34,218 nt of DNA from JANXAZ01 sp964504655 (GCA_964504655.1 CAZDFD010000043.1:1-34218); one strand, 5' to 3'; shown: positions 25,365 to 34,218, counted from the first letter of the stretch. Made by a program: numbers and translations. The notes: generated by a model not told the origin, from the sequence alone.

Positions 25365-26294
25365 CTACTGGGCCGCTGGCTCGACCGGCTCGAGGAAGCG
25401 GCGGTAGATCCAGCCGCTGCGGCCGTCGGCGAGCTGGACCTTGAACCAGCCCTTGTCCTCCTCGCGCGCCACGAACTCGCTGCCGCGCCGCAGCGAGCCG
25501 ATCGCGGTGCTCGCGGTGACCGGCTCGGCGCGGACGAACACGTCGGTGGTGACCCGGAAGCGCGGCCCGGGCGCCTCGCCCGGGCGGGCCGCGGCGACCG
25601 GGCCCACGGGCGGCGTCGGGGCGGTCGCGGCCGCCGGCGGCGGGCTCGGGGCCACTGGCGGGGTCGCGGCCGCCGGCGGGGTCGGGGCGGGCCGGGGAGG
25701 CGGCGGCGCCGCCGCCGGCTCGGCGGCGGGGGCGCCGCGGGCCGGCAGGGCGGCCCGCGCCCGGTCGAGCTCGGCGCGCGCCTCGCGATTGTCGGGCGCC
25801 AGCCGGGCGGCGGCCTCGAGGTCCTCGATCGCCGGCTGCACCTCGCCGCGCTCGAGGCGCAGCTCGCCCCGGCGCAGATAGGCGGTCGGATGGCCGGGCT
25901 CGAGCTCGATCGCCCGGCCGAGGTCGGCGATCGCCCGATCCGGATCGCCCAGCCGGGCCGCCGCGAGGCCGCGGCGGGTGTGCGCGATGCGCAGGTTGCG
26001 GATCGTCTTGGCGTCGCCCGGCCTGAGCTCGAGCGCCCGGCCGTAGTCGGCGATCGCCCGGTCGAAGTCGCCGAGCTCGGCATAGACGACGCCGCGATTG
26101 TTGAGCGCCAGCGCGAGGCTCTCGGTTTCGAGCCCGCCGCTGTCGATGGCCCGGCCGAAGTCGCGCACCGCCTGCTCGAGCCGGCCCTCGCCGAAGGCCT
26201 GGTTGCCGGCCCGCACGTCGGCCAGCGGATCGGCAGCCGAGCCGGCGACGGCCACGAGCCAGAGCCCGGCCGCGAGCAGCAGGACGCGCAGCAT
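25365..26294 (-). CDS. TPR-repeat protein with C-terminal SH3 domain, exported
   Basis: A 309-residue protein with an N-terminal signal peptide (about residues 1-22, ending GSAAD). It has at least three TPR units in the first half, recognisable from NNRGVVYAELGDFDRAIADYGRALELRP, RRGLAAARLGDPDRAIADLGRAIELEP and YLRRGELRLERGEVQPAIEDLEAAARLAPD style cores. A long Pro/Ala linker follows, then a bacterial SH3 (SH3_3) domain with ITTDVFVRAEPV-like spacing and a final GRSGWIYRRFLEPV. Periplasmic scaffolding or cell-wall binding is inferred. No specific function is known. The frame is open upstream, but ATG 26294 follows AAAAGGGGGAA and starts the signal peptide. Confidence 0.85.
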   Translation of the reverse strand: MLRVLLLAAGLWLVAVAGSAADPLADVRAGNQAFGEGRLEQAVRDFGRAIDSGGLETESLALALNNRGVVYAELGDFDRAIADYGRALELRPGDAKTIRNLRIAHTRRGLAAARLGDPDRAIADLGRAIELEPGHPTAYLRRGELRLERGEVQPAIEDLEAAARLAPDNREARAELDRARAALPARGAPAAEPAAAPPPPRPAPTPPAAATPPVAPSPPPAAATAPTPPVGPVAAARPGEAPGPRFRVTTDVFVRAEPVTASTAIGSLRRGSEFVAREEDKGWFKVQLADGRSGWIYRRFLEPVEPAAQ

Positions 26295-26349
26295 GGCGTT
26301 TCCCCCTTTTGGCCCCGCTATGCCACGCGCCGGCCGACCGGCAAAGGGC

Positions 26350-27711
26350 TCAACCCCGGCGCTCGGCCGCGGCCCGGGCGGCGAGCCGCTCCGCCCGCGC
26401 CCGGGCCCGCCCCGGCCGCGTCTCCTGAGGGCCGCGGGCGACCGCCACGGCCTCGTCGGGCACGTCCTCGGTGATCGTGCTGCCGGCCCCGACCACGGCA
26501 CCGGCGCCGACCCGCACGGGCGCCACGAGCGCGCTGTTCGAGCCGATGAAGGCGCCGGCGCCGATCTCGGTCCGATGCTTGGCGAAGCCGTCGTAGTTGC
26601 AGGTGATCGTCCCGGCGCCGACGTTGGCGCCCGGCCCGACGCTGGCGTCGCCCAGATAGCTCAGATGGTTGGCCTTGGCGCCGCGGGCCAGGCGGGCGGC
26701 CTTGACCTCGACGAAGTTGCCGACCCGGGCACCCGCCTCGAGCACCGTGCCGGGCCTGAGCCGGGCGAACGGGCCGACGCTCGCACCCGCCTCGACCACC
26801 GCGCCCTCGAGGTGGGAGAAGCCGTGCACCACCGCACCGGCGCCGATCCGCACACCCGGCCCGAGCACGAGATAGGGCTCGAGCACCGCCCCCGGCTCGA
26901 CCTCGCTGTCGGCCGCCAGATGCACGGTGGCCGGCGCCGGCATGACCACGCCCGCGTCCAGGAGCTCGGCCCGGCGCCGCTCCTGCCAGAGCCCCTCGAG
27001 CTCGGCGAGCTGGCGCTGGCTGTTGACGCCCAGCCCCTCCTGCCAGGCCGCCTCGACCGCGCTGCAGGCCCACCCCCGGCCGGCCGCGATCGCCACGGCG
27101 TCGGTCAGATAGTACTCGCCCTTCTCGGGGCGCAGCGGCAGGGCCTCGAGCAGGGCGCCGAGGCGGCCGGCGTCGAACGCCATGACCCCGGAGTTGCAGA
27201 GGCCCTGGGCCAGGAGCGCCGGGTCGGCGTGGCGCTCCTCGACCAGCTCGACGAGCGCCCCGCCCGCGAACCGCAGCCGGCCGTACCCGGCGGGATCGGG
27301 CGGCCGGAAGCCCAGCACCGCGACCGCCGCCCCGGCCCGGGCGCGGGCCTCGAGCAGGGCCTCGAGGGTGGCCGGGCGGAGGAGCGGCGTATCGCCGTAG
27401 AGGACCAGGACGGCGCCGTCCTCGGGCAGCTCGGGCCGGGCGGCGGCGACCGCGTGGCCGGTGCCGAGCGGGGGGTCCTGGATCGCGATCCGCGCCGCCG
27501 GCGCCGCCGCGCGGACCGCCGCCGCGACGTCGTCCATGCCCGGCGCCAGCACCACCACGAGCCGCTCCGCCCGGCAGGCCTGCGCGGTCGCCAGCACGTG
27601 CCGGATCAGCGGCCAGCCGGCCAGCGGATGCAGGACCTTGGCGCGGCCGTTGCGCATCCGCGTGCCCTTGCCGGCGGCCAGGACGACGATCGACAGACGC
27701 TCGCTCAGCAT
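26350..27711 (-). CDS. glmU: Bifunctional UDP-N-acetylglucosamine pyrophosphorylase / glucosamine-1-phosphate N-acetyltransferase
   Basis: Makes UDP-GlcNAc, the precursor of peptidoglycan and lipopolysaccharide. The 453-residue protein begins with the uridyltransferase signature LAAGKGTRM (11-19), followed by QDPPLGTGHAV and YGDTPLL. The second half is a left-handed beta-helix of hexapeptide repeats with LRPGTVLEAGARVGNFVEVK, NHLSYLGDASVG and NVGAGTITCNYDG, the acetyltransferase signatures. Frame extends upstream to 27987, but ATG 27711 has GCGGAGGTGCG before it and begins the conserved protein. It is divergent from gph across 115 bp and followed by the TPR/SH3 gene, 55 bp away. Confidence 0.96.
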   Translation of the reverse strand: MLSERLSIVVLAAGKGTRMRNGRAKVLHPLAGWPLIRHVLATAQACRAERLVVVLAPGMDDVAAAVRAAAPAARIAIQDPPLGTGHAVAAARPELPEDGAVLVLYGDTPLLRPATLEALLEARARAGAAVAVLGFRPPDPAGYGRLRFAGGALVELVEERHADPALLAQGLCNSGVMAFDAGRLGALLEALPLRPEKGEYYLTDAVAIAAGRGWACSAVEAAWQEGLGVNSQRQLAELEGLWQERRRAELLDAGVVMPAPATVHLAADSEVEPGAVLEPYLVLGPGVRIGAGAVVHGFSHLEGAVVEAGASVGPFARLRPGTVLEAGARVGNFVEVKAARLARGAKANHLSYLGDASVGPGANVGAGTITCNYDGFAKHRTEIGAGAFIGSNSALVAPVRVGAGAVVGAGSTITEDVPDEAVAVARGPQETRPGRARARAERLAARAAAERRG

Positions 27712-27826
27712 CGCACCTCCGCAGGCTCGACCGGGCGTACCGGGCGGCCTATGTCTCGCCGGCCGCCCGCCTCGCCGCAAGGCCGGGGCCGCGGGCGCGC
27801 TCCGCGGCTGCGGCAGGAAGGCGGCG

Positions 27827-28501
27827 ATGGTGGCACGCGCGGTGGTCTTCGATCTCGACGGCACGCTCATCGAGACGGCGCCCGACCTGCACGCGGTGCT
27901 GGCCGACCTCCTGGTCGAGCGCGGCCTCGCCGCACCACCGCTCGCCGCGGTCCGCGCCATGGTCGGCGACGGCGCCCGGGCGCTCATCCGCCGCGCCCAC
28001 GAGTGGCAGGGACTGGGCCTCGGCGAGGCCGAGCTCGAGGCGCTCTACGCCCTCTTCCTCGAGCGCTACACGGCCGAGCCGGCCCGGCTGAGCGAGGTCT
28101 ATGCGGGCGTCCCGGCGGCGCTCGCGGCGCTGCGCGGCCGCGGCGTGCGGCTGGGTGTGTGCACCAACAAGCCGCAGCGGCCGAGCGAGCTGCTGCTCGC
28201 CGCCCTCGGCCTCGGGCCGCTGCTCGAGGCGGTCGTGGGCGGCGACGCCCTGCCGGTCCGCAAGCCCGATCCCGGCCATCTGCGCGCCACCCTGGCGGCG
28301 CTCGGCACCGCGCCCGAGGAGGCGGTGATGGTGGGCGACAGCGGCAACGACCTGGCGGTCGCGCGCGCGCTCGGCGTGCCCTGCGTGCTGGTGAGCTTCG
28401 GCTACACCGCGGTGCCCGCCCGCGAGCTCGGCGCCGACCGGGTGATCGACCGCTTCGAGGAGCTCCTGCCGGCCCTCGAGGCGGTGGCCGGGTTGCCTTG
28501 A
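27827..28501 (+). CDS. gph: Phosphoglycolate phosphatase (HAD superfamily)
   Basis: Removes phosphate from 2-phosphoglycolate, a product of DNA 3'-end repair or Rubisco oxygenation. The 224-residue HAD phosphatase has motif I FDLDGTL with nucleophile Asp9 and acid Asp11, motif II CTNKPQ, motif III lysine in VRKPDPGHL and motif IV VGDSGNDLAVA. ATG 27827 follows CAGGAAGG by about 6 nt. Its stop overlaps the -35 element of the tRNA-Val promoter. Substrate assignment is by family resemblance to Gph; other small phosphates are possible. Confidence 0.88.
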   Translation: MVARAVVFDLDGTLIETAPDLHAVLADLLVERGLAAPPLAAVRAMVGDGARALIRRAHEWQGLGLGEAELEALYALFLERYTAEPARLSEVYAGVPAALAALRGRGVRLGVCTNKPQRPSELLLAALGLGPLLEAVVGGDALPVRKPDPGHLRATLAALGTAPEEAVMVGDSGNDLAVARALGVPCVLVSFGYTAVPARELGADRVIDRFEELLPALEAVAGLP

Positions 28502-28527
28502 CAAGCCGAACGGCTGCTTCCTAGATC
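28498..28527 (+). promoter_or_regulatory. Putative tRNA-Val promoter
   Basis: A perfect TTGACA (28498-28503) overlaps the gph stop codon, followed by an 18-bp spacer and a weak -10 TAGATC (28522-28527), 8 nt before the tRNA. The spacer contains the short inverted repeat AGCCG-AA-CGGCT. Confidence 0.5.
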
Positions 28528-28535
28528 GTTCGACG

Positions 28536-28610
28536 GGGCGCTTAGCTCAGCGGTAGAGCACCGTCTTCACACGGCGGGGGTCGCTGGTTCGAAACCAGCA
28601 GCGCCCACCA
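28536..28610 (+). tRNA. tRNA-Val (anticodon CAC)
   Basis: Folds into a standard cloverleaf: acceptor GGGCGCT/AGCGCCC, D-stem GCTC/GAGC, anticodon stem CCGTC/GGCGG with loop TTCACAC, a 5-nt variable loop, T-stem GCTGG/CCAGC with loop TTCGAAA, discriminator A and an encoded CCA end. The anticodon CAC reads GUG, the most useful valine codon in a GC-rich genome. Confidence 0.97.
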
Positions 28611-28688
28611 TCCCGCCGGCCGATCCGCATCGAGGCTCGTCGGCGGCTCGCGGGAGGCTCGGGAGCTTCGTGCCGCGCTCGGGACGGC

Positions 28689-28853
28689 CCGGCCCGGGCG
28701 GCGCTCGGGAGCCGCGTGCTCCGGCCGGCACGGGTGCTCGCGCCCTCCGCTCGGGAGCTTCGTGCCCCACTCGCAGCGTTCTCCCGACCGCCCGGCCGCG
28801 GCCGCCGACCGCGCCGTTCCCGGATCCGGGCCGCGGGCTCGGGAGCCGCGTGC
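28689..28853. repeat. 165-bp perfect direct repeat, copy 1
   Basis: Identical over 165 bp to 28902-29066, an offset of 213 bp. It spans three of the 16-bp motif copies and the long motif-free spacers between them. Confidence 0.95.
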
Positions 28854-28901
28854 GCCGATCGCGCGGCTCGCCTCGGGAGCCTCGTGCCCGCATCGAACCC
28901 A

Positions 28902-29066
28902 CCGGCCCGGGCGGCGCTCGGGAGCCGCGTGCTCCGGCCGGCACGGGTGCTCGCGCCCTCCGCTCGGGAGCTTCGTGCCCCACTCGCAGCGTTCTCCCGA
29001 CCGCCCGGCCGCGGCCGCCGACCGCGCCGTTCCCGGATCCGGGCCGCGGGCTCGGGAGCCGCGTGC
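28902..29066. repeat. 165-bp perfect direct repeat, copy 2
   Basis: Identical to 28689-28853. A further overlapping relationship exists between 28838-28895 and 29086-29143, 58 bp with one mismatch, offset 248 bp, so the array has grown by more than one duplication. Confidence 0.95.
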
Positions 29067-29282
29067 ACCGTCGCCGGGTCCCCCGCTCGGGAGCCGCGTG
29101 CGCCGATCGCGGGGCTCGCCTCGGGAGCCTCGTGCCCGCATCGATCCGACCGGCTCGGGAGCCGCGTGCCCATGCTCGCATCCACGCCCCGCCGACCGCT
29201 CGGGAGCCACCTGCCACGCCCGGCGCGCCACCGCGCCCGACGGATCTCGGTCGGATCTGTAGGAAGATAGACCAATAAGGGA

Positions 29283-29298
29283 GCGCGCGCAAGCGCGC
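29283..29298 (-). terminator. Hairpin terminator after the ABC permease gene
   Basis: A perfect 6-bp stem GCGCGC/GCGCGC with a 4-nt loop (TTGC on the minus strand, GCAA on the plus strand) begins 7 nt after the permease stop on the minus strand. It is followed there by TCCCTTATT, a partly T-rich tail. It fits an intrinsic terminator and separates the operon from the repeat array. Confidence 0.65.
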
Positions 29299-29305
29299 CC
29301 GGTGC

Positions 29306-31818
29306 TCAGGAGGCGCGGAGCGCGCCCGCCGCCGAGCGGCCGAGCAGCCGCCAGACGCTGGCGGCGCTCACGCCGAGCGTCAGGAGCGTGGCGAGCACCA
29401 GCACCGCCGCCGGGCTCGCGAGCGGCAGCACCCAGGGCAGGTCGAGCACCAGCCGGACGATCGCCCAGGCGGCGGCGGCGCCGACGAGCGCGCCGGCGAG
29501 CCCGGCGAGCAGCGCCAGGAGCAGGTGCTCGGCCACGAGCACCCGCAGGATCTGGACCCGCGGCGCGCCCAGGATCTTCAACAGCACGGTCTGCTGCAGG
29601 TGGCGCCGACGGGCCGCGAGCAGGGCCGCGGCGAGCACCAGGAGCCCGGTCGCGAGCGTGACACCCGCGACCACGCGGATCGCCATGGCGATCCGCTCGA
29701 GGGTGGCCGCGACCTCGCGGACCACCGAGCCGATCTCGATCGGCGTGGCGTTGGGCAGCGCCTCGGCCAGCCGGTCGAGGAAGCCCGCCGCCTGGGTGCG
29801 GCCGATCTCGAGGGCGGCGATGCGCACGTGCGGCGCCCGGTCGACCACGCCCGGGCTCAGCACGAAGACGAAGTCGAGCCGGCCCGAGGCCCAGTCGACC
29901 TCGCGGCGGACATTGGCGATCTCGGCCTCGATCACCCGGCCGAGGACGTTGAAGGCGAGCCGGTCGCCGACCCCGACACCGTAGCCCCGGGCCACCTCGG
30001 CCTCGATCGAGACGAGCGGCGGGCCCTGGTGGTCGGCCGGCCACCAGGCGCCGGCCACGAGCTCGGTGCCGGGCGGCGGGCTCGCCTGCCAGGTGAGGCC
30101 GCGGTCGCGGTCGACCGTCCAGCGGACGTGCTCGGCGATCGCCGCCCGCTCGACCGGCTCGCCCTTGATGCGGACGATGCGGGCGCGCAGCGTCGGCGCC
30201 GCCTGCAGGAGGCGGGCGCCCGGGGTTGCGGCCACGAGCCGCTCGAACGGCGCCCACTGGTCGGGCTGGATGTCGATCACGACGTGGCTCGGGGCCCGCT
30301 CGGCGAGCCGGAGCGACAGCTCGCGCACGAGGTTGGCCTCGAGCAGGCCGATCGTGACGAGCGCGCCGAGCCCGGCGCCGAGGCCGACCAGCGTCGGGAG
30401 CGCGCCGCTCGCCGGCCGCGACAGGTTGCGCGCGGCGAGCCGGAGGGCGAGCGGGCCGCGCTGGCCGAGGCCGCGGGCGGCGAGCGCCAGGAAGAGCCGC
30501 CCGAGCAGCGCCAGGGCCAGCATCGTCACGAGCGCGCCGGCGACGAACAGGACGCCCAGGATCGGCCGGTCGACGCTCGCCACCGCGAGCCCGGCCAGGG
30601 CGGCGCCCACGAGCAGGAGGGCCGCGAGCCGGCCGGCCCGCGGCAGCCGGCGGACCGGGGCGACCTCGGCGCGCAGGAGGCTCGCGGCCGAGACCTCGCG
30701 GGCGCGGGCGAGCGGCCAGCCGGCGAACAGCGCCGCGGTCAGGAGGCCGGTGAGGGCGGCGAGGCCGAGCGGGCGGAGGTGCAGCCCGGCCTCGACCGGG
30801 ATCGGCAGCACCCCGGCCAGGACCCCGGCGAGCGCGAAGGGGAGGAGCTGGCCGGCGAAGAGGCCGGTGGCGATCCCGGCCACCGCCACGAGCGCCAGGA
30901 GCAGCGCGTAGGCGAGGTCGACCTCGGCGGCGGTGGCGCCCACCGCCTTGAGGACGGCGATGGTCTGGCGCCGCCCGGCCAGATAGCCGCCGACCGCGAG
31001 CGCCACCCCGAGCCCGCCCACGAGCAGGGCGGCGAGCCCGGCCAGGGTCAGATAGCTCGCGAGGCGGTCGGAGAAGCGCGCCACCCGCGGCTCGACCTCG
31101 GCGGCGGTGCGCAGCCGCCAGCCGGCGTCGACCTCGGCGGCGCGCAGCCGCGGCAGGAGCCCCTCGAGGGCGCCGTCGGGCAGGACGGCGCGGTGCTCGA
31201 AGCGCAGGAGCGCGCCCGGGCGGAGCACCCCGCTCGCCTCGAGCGTGGTGCGGTCGAGGAGGAGGCGGGGGCCGAAGCCGGCGAAGCCGCCGAGCCGGTC
31301 CGGCTCGCGGACCAGCACGGCGGTGATCCGCACGCTGGTCTCGCCGAGCTGCAGGCGATCACCCAGACGGGCGCCGGTGCGCGCGAGGACGCCTTCCTCG
31401 ACGACGGCACCGTCGCCCGCGAGCGCCTCGGCCAGGGCGAGCGGCGGGTCGAGCACGACCGTGCCGACGAGCGGCCAGGCCTCGTCGACGGCCTTGAGCG
31501 AGACCGCCAGCCGCCGCCCGCCCGGACCGGTCACGAGCGTGGTGGTGCGCACGGTGGTGCTGGTGCGCGCCTCGGGCGGCAGGAGTGTCCCGAGCTCGGC
31601 CGGGGAGACCGGGCGGTTGGCGCTCTCGAGCTCGAGGTCGCCGCCCAGGAGCGCGCGGGCGTCGCGGCGGATCGTCTCGCGGACCGATTCGGCCGAGACG
31701 CCCACCGTGGCGATCGTGCCGACGCCGAGCGCCAGACAGGCGAGCACGAGGGCGAGCGGGCGGAAGGCGCCGCGCAGCTCGCGGCGGGCGACGGTCCAGG
31801 CGACGGCCAGCCGGCCGC

Positions 31819-31822
<4 letters not shown>
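29306..31822 (-). CDS. ABC transporter permease, FtsX/YbbP type
   Basis: An 838-residue integral membrane protein with the YbbP/LolC-like FtsX architecture. An N-terminal helix (about 20-40) is followed by a large periplasmic domain. Four helices come next, including LASYLTLAGLAALLVGGLGVALAV and the GYLAGRRQTIAVLKAVGATAAEV coupling region. The pattern is then repeated with a second periplasmic domain and a C-terminal RRRHLQQTVLLKILGAPR coupling region and helices. Such permeases move lipids or lipoproteins out of the inner membrane. The cargo is unknown here. The frame is open past 33000, but GTG 31822 overlaps the ATPase stop as GTGA and gives the family's length. A hairpin terminator follows. 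Confidence 0.9.
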
Positions 31823-32520
<698 letters not shown>

Positions 32521-32551
32521 CGGACGTCCCGCGCGCCGGCCGGATCCGGGC

Positions 32552-33229
32552 ATGCTCGCGGACATGGCGCGGCCGGGCCGGTGCTGCAAGGTGGCGGCGG
32601 GCCTGCTCGGGCTGGCGCTGGTCCTGGCGACCGGGCCGCAGGCGGGTGCCGAGGCGGCCGGGTGCCGGATCGCGGTGCTCGGCGATTCGCTCACCGCCGG
32701 CTACGGGCTGCCGCTCGCGGCGGCGTTCCCGGCCCGCCTCGAGGCGGCGCTCGTGGCGCGCGGGCTCGCCTGCGCGGTGCTGGATGCCGGGGTCTCGGGC
32801 GACACCAGCGCCGGCGGTGCGGCGCGGGTCGAGTGGGTGCTGGCCGAGGGACCGAGCCATCTCATCGTCGAGCTCGGTGGCAACGACGCGCTGCGGGCGC
32901 TGCCGGTCGAGCAGCTCCTGGCCAATCTGGAGCGGATCCTGGCCGCTTCGGCCGCCCGGGGCGTGCCGGTGCTCCTGGCCGGCATGCGCGCGCCGCCCAA
33001 TCTGGGCGAGGCCTACGAGGCGGCGTTCGCGGCCGCCTACGCCGATCTGGCGGCCCGTCACGGCGCCGCGCTCTATCCCTTCTTCCTGGACGGGGTGGCG
33101 GGCCGGCCGGAGCTCGTGCAGCCGGACGGCATCCATCCGACCGCGGCCGGCGTGGCGGTGATCGTCGAGCGGATCCTGCCGAGCGTCGAGGGCTGGCTGC
33201 GGGCGACCGGCGTCTCGACCCGGGGTTGA
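32552..33229 (+). CDS. tesA: Arylesterase / acyl-CoA thioesterase I (GDSL, SGNH), exported
   Basis: A periplasmic SGNH hydrolase like TesA/ApeA that cleaves acyl thioesters and aryl esters. Of 225 residues, about 1-33 form a signal peptide with a LLGLALVLATG core and an AGA-E cleavage site. Block I is GDSLTAGYG with Ser46, block III is GGND near residue 111, and block V is DGIHPT with Asp192 and His195. ATG 32552 is used; ATG 32564, four codons later, is equally possible. It shares a 31-bp divergent promoter region with the ABC ATPase gene, so their transcription probably overlaps. Confidence 0.93.
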   Translation: MLADMARPGRCCKVAAGLLGLALVLATGPQAGAEAAGCRIAVLGDSLTAGYGLPLAAAFPARLEAALVARGLACAVLDAGVSGDTSAGGAARVEWVLAEGPSHLIVELGGNDALRALPVEQLLANLERILAASAARGVPVLLAGMRAPPNLGEAYEAAFAAAYADLAARHGAALYPFFLDGVAGRPELVQPDGIHPTAAGVAVIVERILPSVEGWLRATGVSTRG

Positions 33230-33299
33230 GCAGGCTCTCGACCCGATCATCTCGCCGACGCAATCGCTTACCCACAAGCTGTTGATCGTTTCGGGGATA

Positions 33300-33316
33300 A
33301 GCCGGCCGGGCCGGCT
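33300..33316 (+). terminator. Hairpin after tesA
   Basis: AGCCGGC-CGG-GCCGGCT forms a 7-bp stem with a 3-nt loop, 70 nt after the tesA stop, followed by CTTG rather than a clear T-run. A plausible weak terminator. The remainder of the 193-bp gap before acs is AT-richer than its surroundings. Confidence 0.4.
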
Positions 33317-33341
33317 CTTGCGGCATAACGTCCCCTCGTGC

Positions 33342-33371
33342 TTGAGATGCGGGTCGAGAAACGGTCATAAG
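33342..33371 (+). promoter_or_regulatory. Putative acs promoter
   Basis: TTGAGA (33342-33347) and CATAAG (33366-33371) are 18 bp apart, a moderate sigma-70 match lying about 52 nt before the acs start. Confidence 0.35.
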
Positions 33372-33422
33372 CCGGCGTCCGCGGCGGGCAGGGCGCGGAG
33401 AGCTGGCTTCGGGGAGGGATCG

Positions 33423-34218
33423 ATGTCGGATCTCTACAGGGTCGATCCGGAATTCGCGCGGTCGAGCCATTGCGACCGCGAGCGCTACCGGGCGATGTAC
33501 GAGCGCTCGATCCGCGACCCGGACGGGTTCTGGGCCGAGCAGGCCGAGCGGCTCACCTGGATCAGGAAGCCGACCCGGATCAAGAACACGAGCTTCGAGG
33601 GCGACGTCTCCATCCGGTGGTTCGAGGACGGCCAGCTCAACGTCTGCGCCAACTGCGTCGACCGGCACCTGCCGCGGCGCGCCAACCAGGTGGCGATCAT
33701 CTGGGAGGGCGACGATCCCGCGGTCGACCGCAAGATCACCTACCGCGAGCTGCACGACCGGGTCTGCCGGCTGGCCAACGTCCTCAAGCAGATGGGCGTC
33801 GGCAAGGGCGACCGGGTCACGATCTATCTGCCGATGATCCCCGAGGCCGCCTACGCCATGCTGGCCTGCGCGCGGATCGGCGCGATCCACTCGGTGGTGT
33901 TCGGCGGCTTCTCGCCGGACAGCCTCGCCGACCGGATCAACGACGCCAAGGCCAAGCTCCTGGTCACCGCCGACGGCGGGCTGCGCGGCGGCAAGGTCGT
34001 GCCCTTGAAGGGCAACGCCGACGAGGCGCTCAAGAAGTGCGCGCCGGACGTCAAGGTCCTGATGTTCCGGCACACCGGCATCGCCGTCGACATGGTCGAG
34101 GGCCGCGACCACGACGCCCGCGAGCTCATGGCCAAGGTCGGCAACCAGTGCCCGGCCGAGCCGATGGGCGCCGAGGACCCGCTGTTCATCCTCTACACCT
34201 CGGGCTCGACCGGCAAGC
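33423..34218 (+). CDS. acs: Acetyl-CoA synthetase, N-terminal part (cut by window edge)
   Basis: Activates acetate to acetyl-CoA with ATP. The first 265 residues are present, about 40 percent of the normal length. The N-terminal segment has RAMYERSIRDPDGFWAEQA, TSFEGDVSIRWFEDGQLNVC and ANCVDRHLPRRANQVAIIWEGD, then YLPMIPEAAYAMLACARIGA and HSVVFGGFSPDSLADRI, all as in Acs. It ends inside the ATP-binding P-loop (ILYTSGSTGK). ATG 33423 has GGGGAGGGATCG before it. Its C-terminal acetylation lysine lies beyond the edge. Confidence 0.96.
   Translation, partial: MSDLYRVDPEFARSSHCDRERYRAMYERSIRDPDGFWAEQAERLTWIRKPTRIKNTSFEGDVSIRWFEDGQLNVCANCVDRHLPRRANQVAIIWEGDDPAVDRKITYRELHDRVCRLANVLKQMGVGKGDRVTIYLPMIPEAAYAMLACARIGAIHSVVFGGFSPDSLADRINDAKAKLLVTADGGLRGGKVVPLKGNADEALKKCAPDVKVLMFRHTGIAVDMVEGRDHDARELMAKVGNQCPAEPMGAEDPLFILYTSGSTGK

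Larger units (their letters stand above)
28658..29214. repeat. Array of 12 copies of a 16-bp motif, CTCGGGAGCYNCGTGC
   Basis: The motif starts on the plus strand at 28658, 28704, 28750, 28838, 28872, 28917, 28963, 29051, 29086, 29120, 29154 and 29199. The last copy is divergent (CACCTGC for the last seven bases). The two variable bases are CG, TT or CT (CA in the last). Ten copies are preceded by G, which gives the near-palindrome GCTC-GG-GAGC. Intervals are 46, 46, 88, 34, 45, 46, 88, 35, 34, 34 and 45 bp. It occupies the roughly 690-bp gap between tRNA-Val and the ABC permease stop, with no gene inside. All frames are open because stops are rare, but the peptides change between copies and resemble nothing I know. 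Confidence 0.9.

Noticed and set aside
28658..29214. CRISPR array
   Set aside because: The repeat is only 16 bp, spacer lengths vary between about 18 and 72 bp, several spacers are duplicates of one another, and no cas gene is present.
28536..29305. Genomic island inserted at tRNA-Val
   Set aside because: There is no integrase, no duplicated tRNA 3' end was found in the gap, and the flanking genes are core genes.
28542..30257. Long open frames on both strands through the repeat array (up to 571 codons)
   Set aside because: All frames are open because stop codons are rare at this base composition. The peptides are low-complexity (Arg, Gly, Ala, Pro), the 16-bp unit is not a multiple of three so the product changes between copies, and the minus frame runs out of frame into the permease gene.
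33264..33300. Replication origin signal: one TTACCCACA box before acs
   Set aside because: A single near-match to a DnaA box, without further boxes, an AT-rich unwinding region or dnaA/dnaN/parAB nearby, is expected by chance.

Overview
The window is very GC-rich, densely coding DNA from an alphaproteobacterium. Several gene families point there: an F1-ATPase zeta-type inhibitor (DUF1476) beside an SDHAF4-like DUF1674 protein, a Usg-family protein, class II DAHP synthase, the nrdR-ribD-ribE-ribBA-ribH-nusB-thiL operon, and a D,D-carboxypeptidase with a SPOR tail. The extreme GC bias suggests a Rhodospirillales/Geminicoccaceae-like lineage, but that is an inference. I see no phage, transposon, integrase, CRISPR array or rRNA. 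The gene content is core chromosome.

Layout. (1) 1-3133: the N-terminus of a membrane histidine kinase, acetoacetyl-CoA synthetase, and a divergent secreted DUF3047 protein. (2) 3155-11437, all on the minus strand and read right to left: zeta subunit, SDHAF4-like protein, EamA exporter, recA with its own promoter, then gabD, glutathione reductase, class II DAHP synthase and a nicotinate phosphoribosyltransferase-family enzyme, the last four tightly packed. (3) 11597-14660: an NRDE/TANGO2 protein, a quinone oxidoreductase with a small membrane protein upstream, and a FemAB-like acyltransferase, closed by a strong hairpin. (4) 14689-16783: groES-groEL behind a CIRCE operator and a heat-shock-like promoter. 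(5) 16932-23931, plus strand: Usg, creatininase-family amidohydrolase, rpiB, then nrdR-ribD-ribE-ribBA-ribH-nusB-thiL with stop/start overlaps at almost every junction. (6) 23974-28501: a penicillin-binding D,D-carboxypeptidase, a TPR/SH3 periplasmic protein, glmU, and a divergent gph. (7) 28536-29305: tRNA-Val(CAC) followed by about 0.7 kb of non-coding DNA holding a 12-copy array of a 16-bp motif and a perfect 165-bp direct duplication. (8) 29306-33229: an ABC transporter (YbbA/YbbP type) divergent from tesA. (9) 33423 to the end: the first part of acetyl-CoA synthetase.

Functionally, the window covers riboflavin and aromatic precursor synthesis, NAD salvage, redox defence, protein folding, DNA repair, cell-wall synthesis and maturation, and activation of acetate and acetoacetate. 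The riboflavin operon is complete except that the GTP cyclohydrolase II half of RibBA has lost its zinc cysteines and RQEGRGIG-type motif, so a separate RibA must exist elsewhere. The least explained element is the repeat array at 28658-29214.
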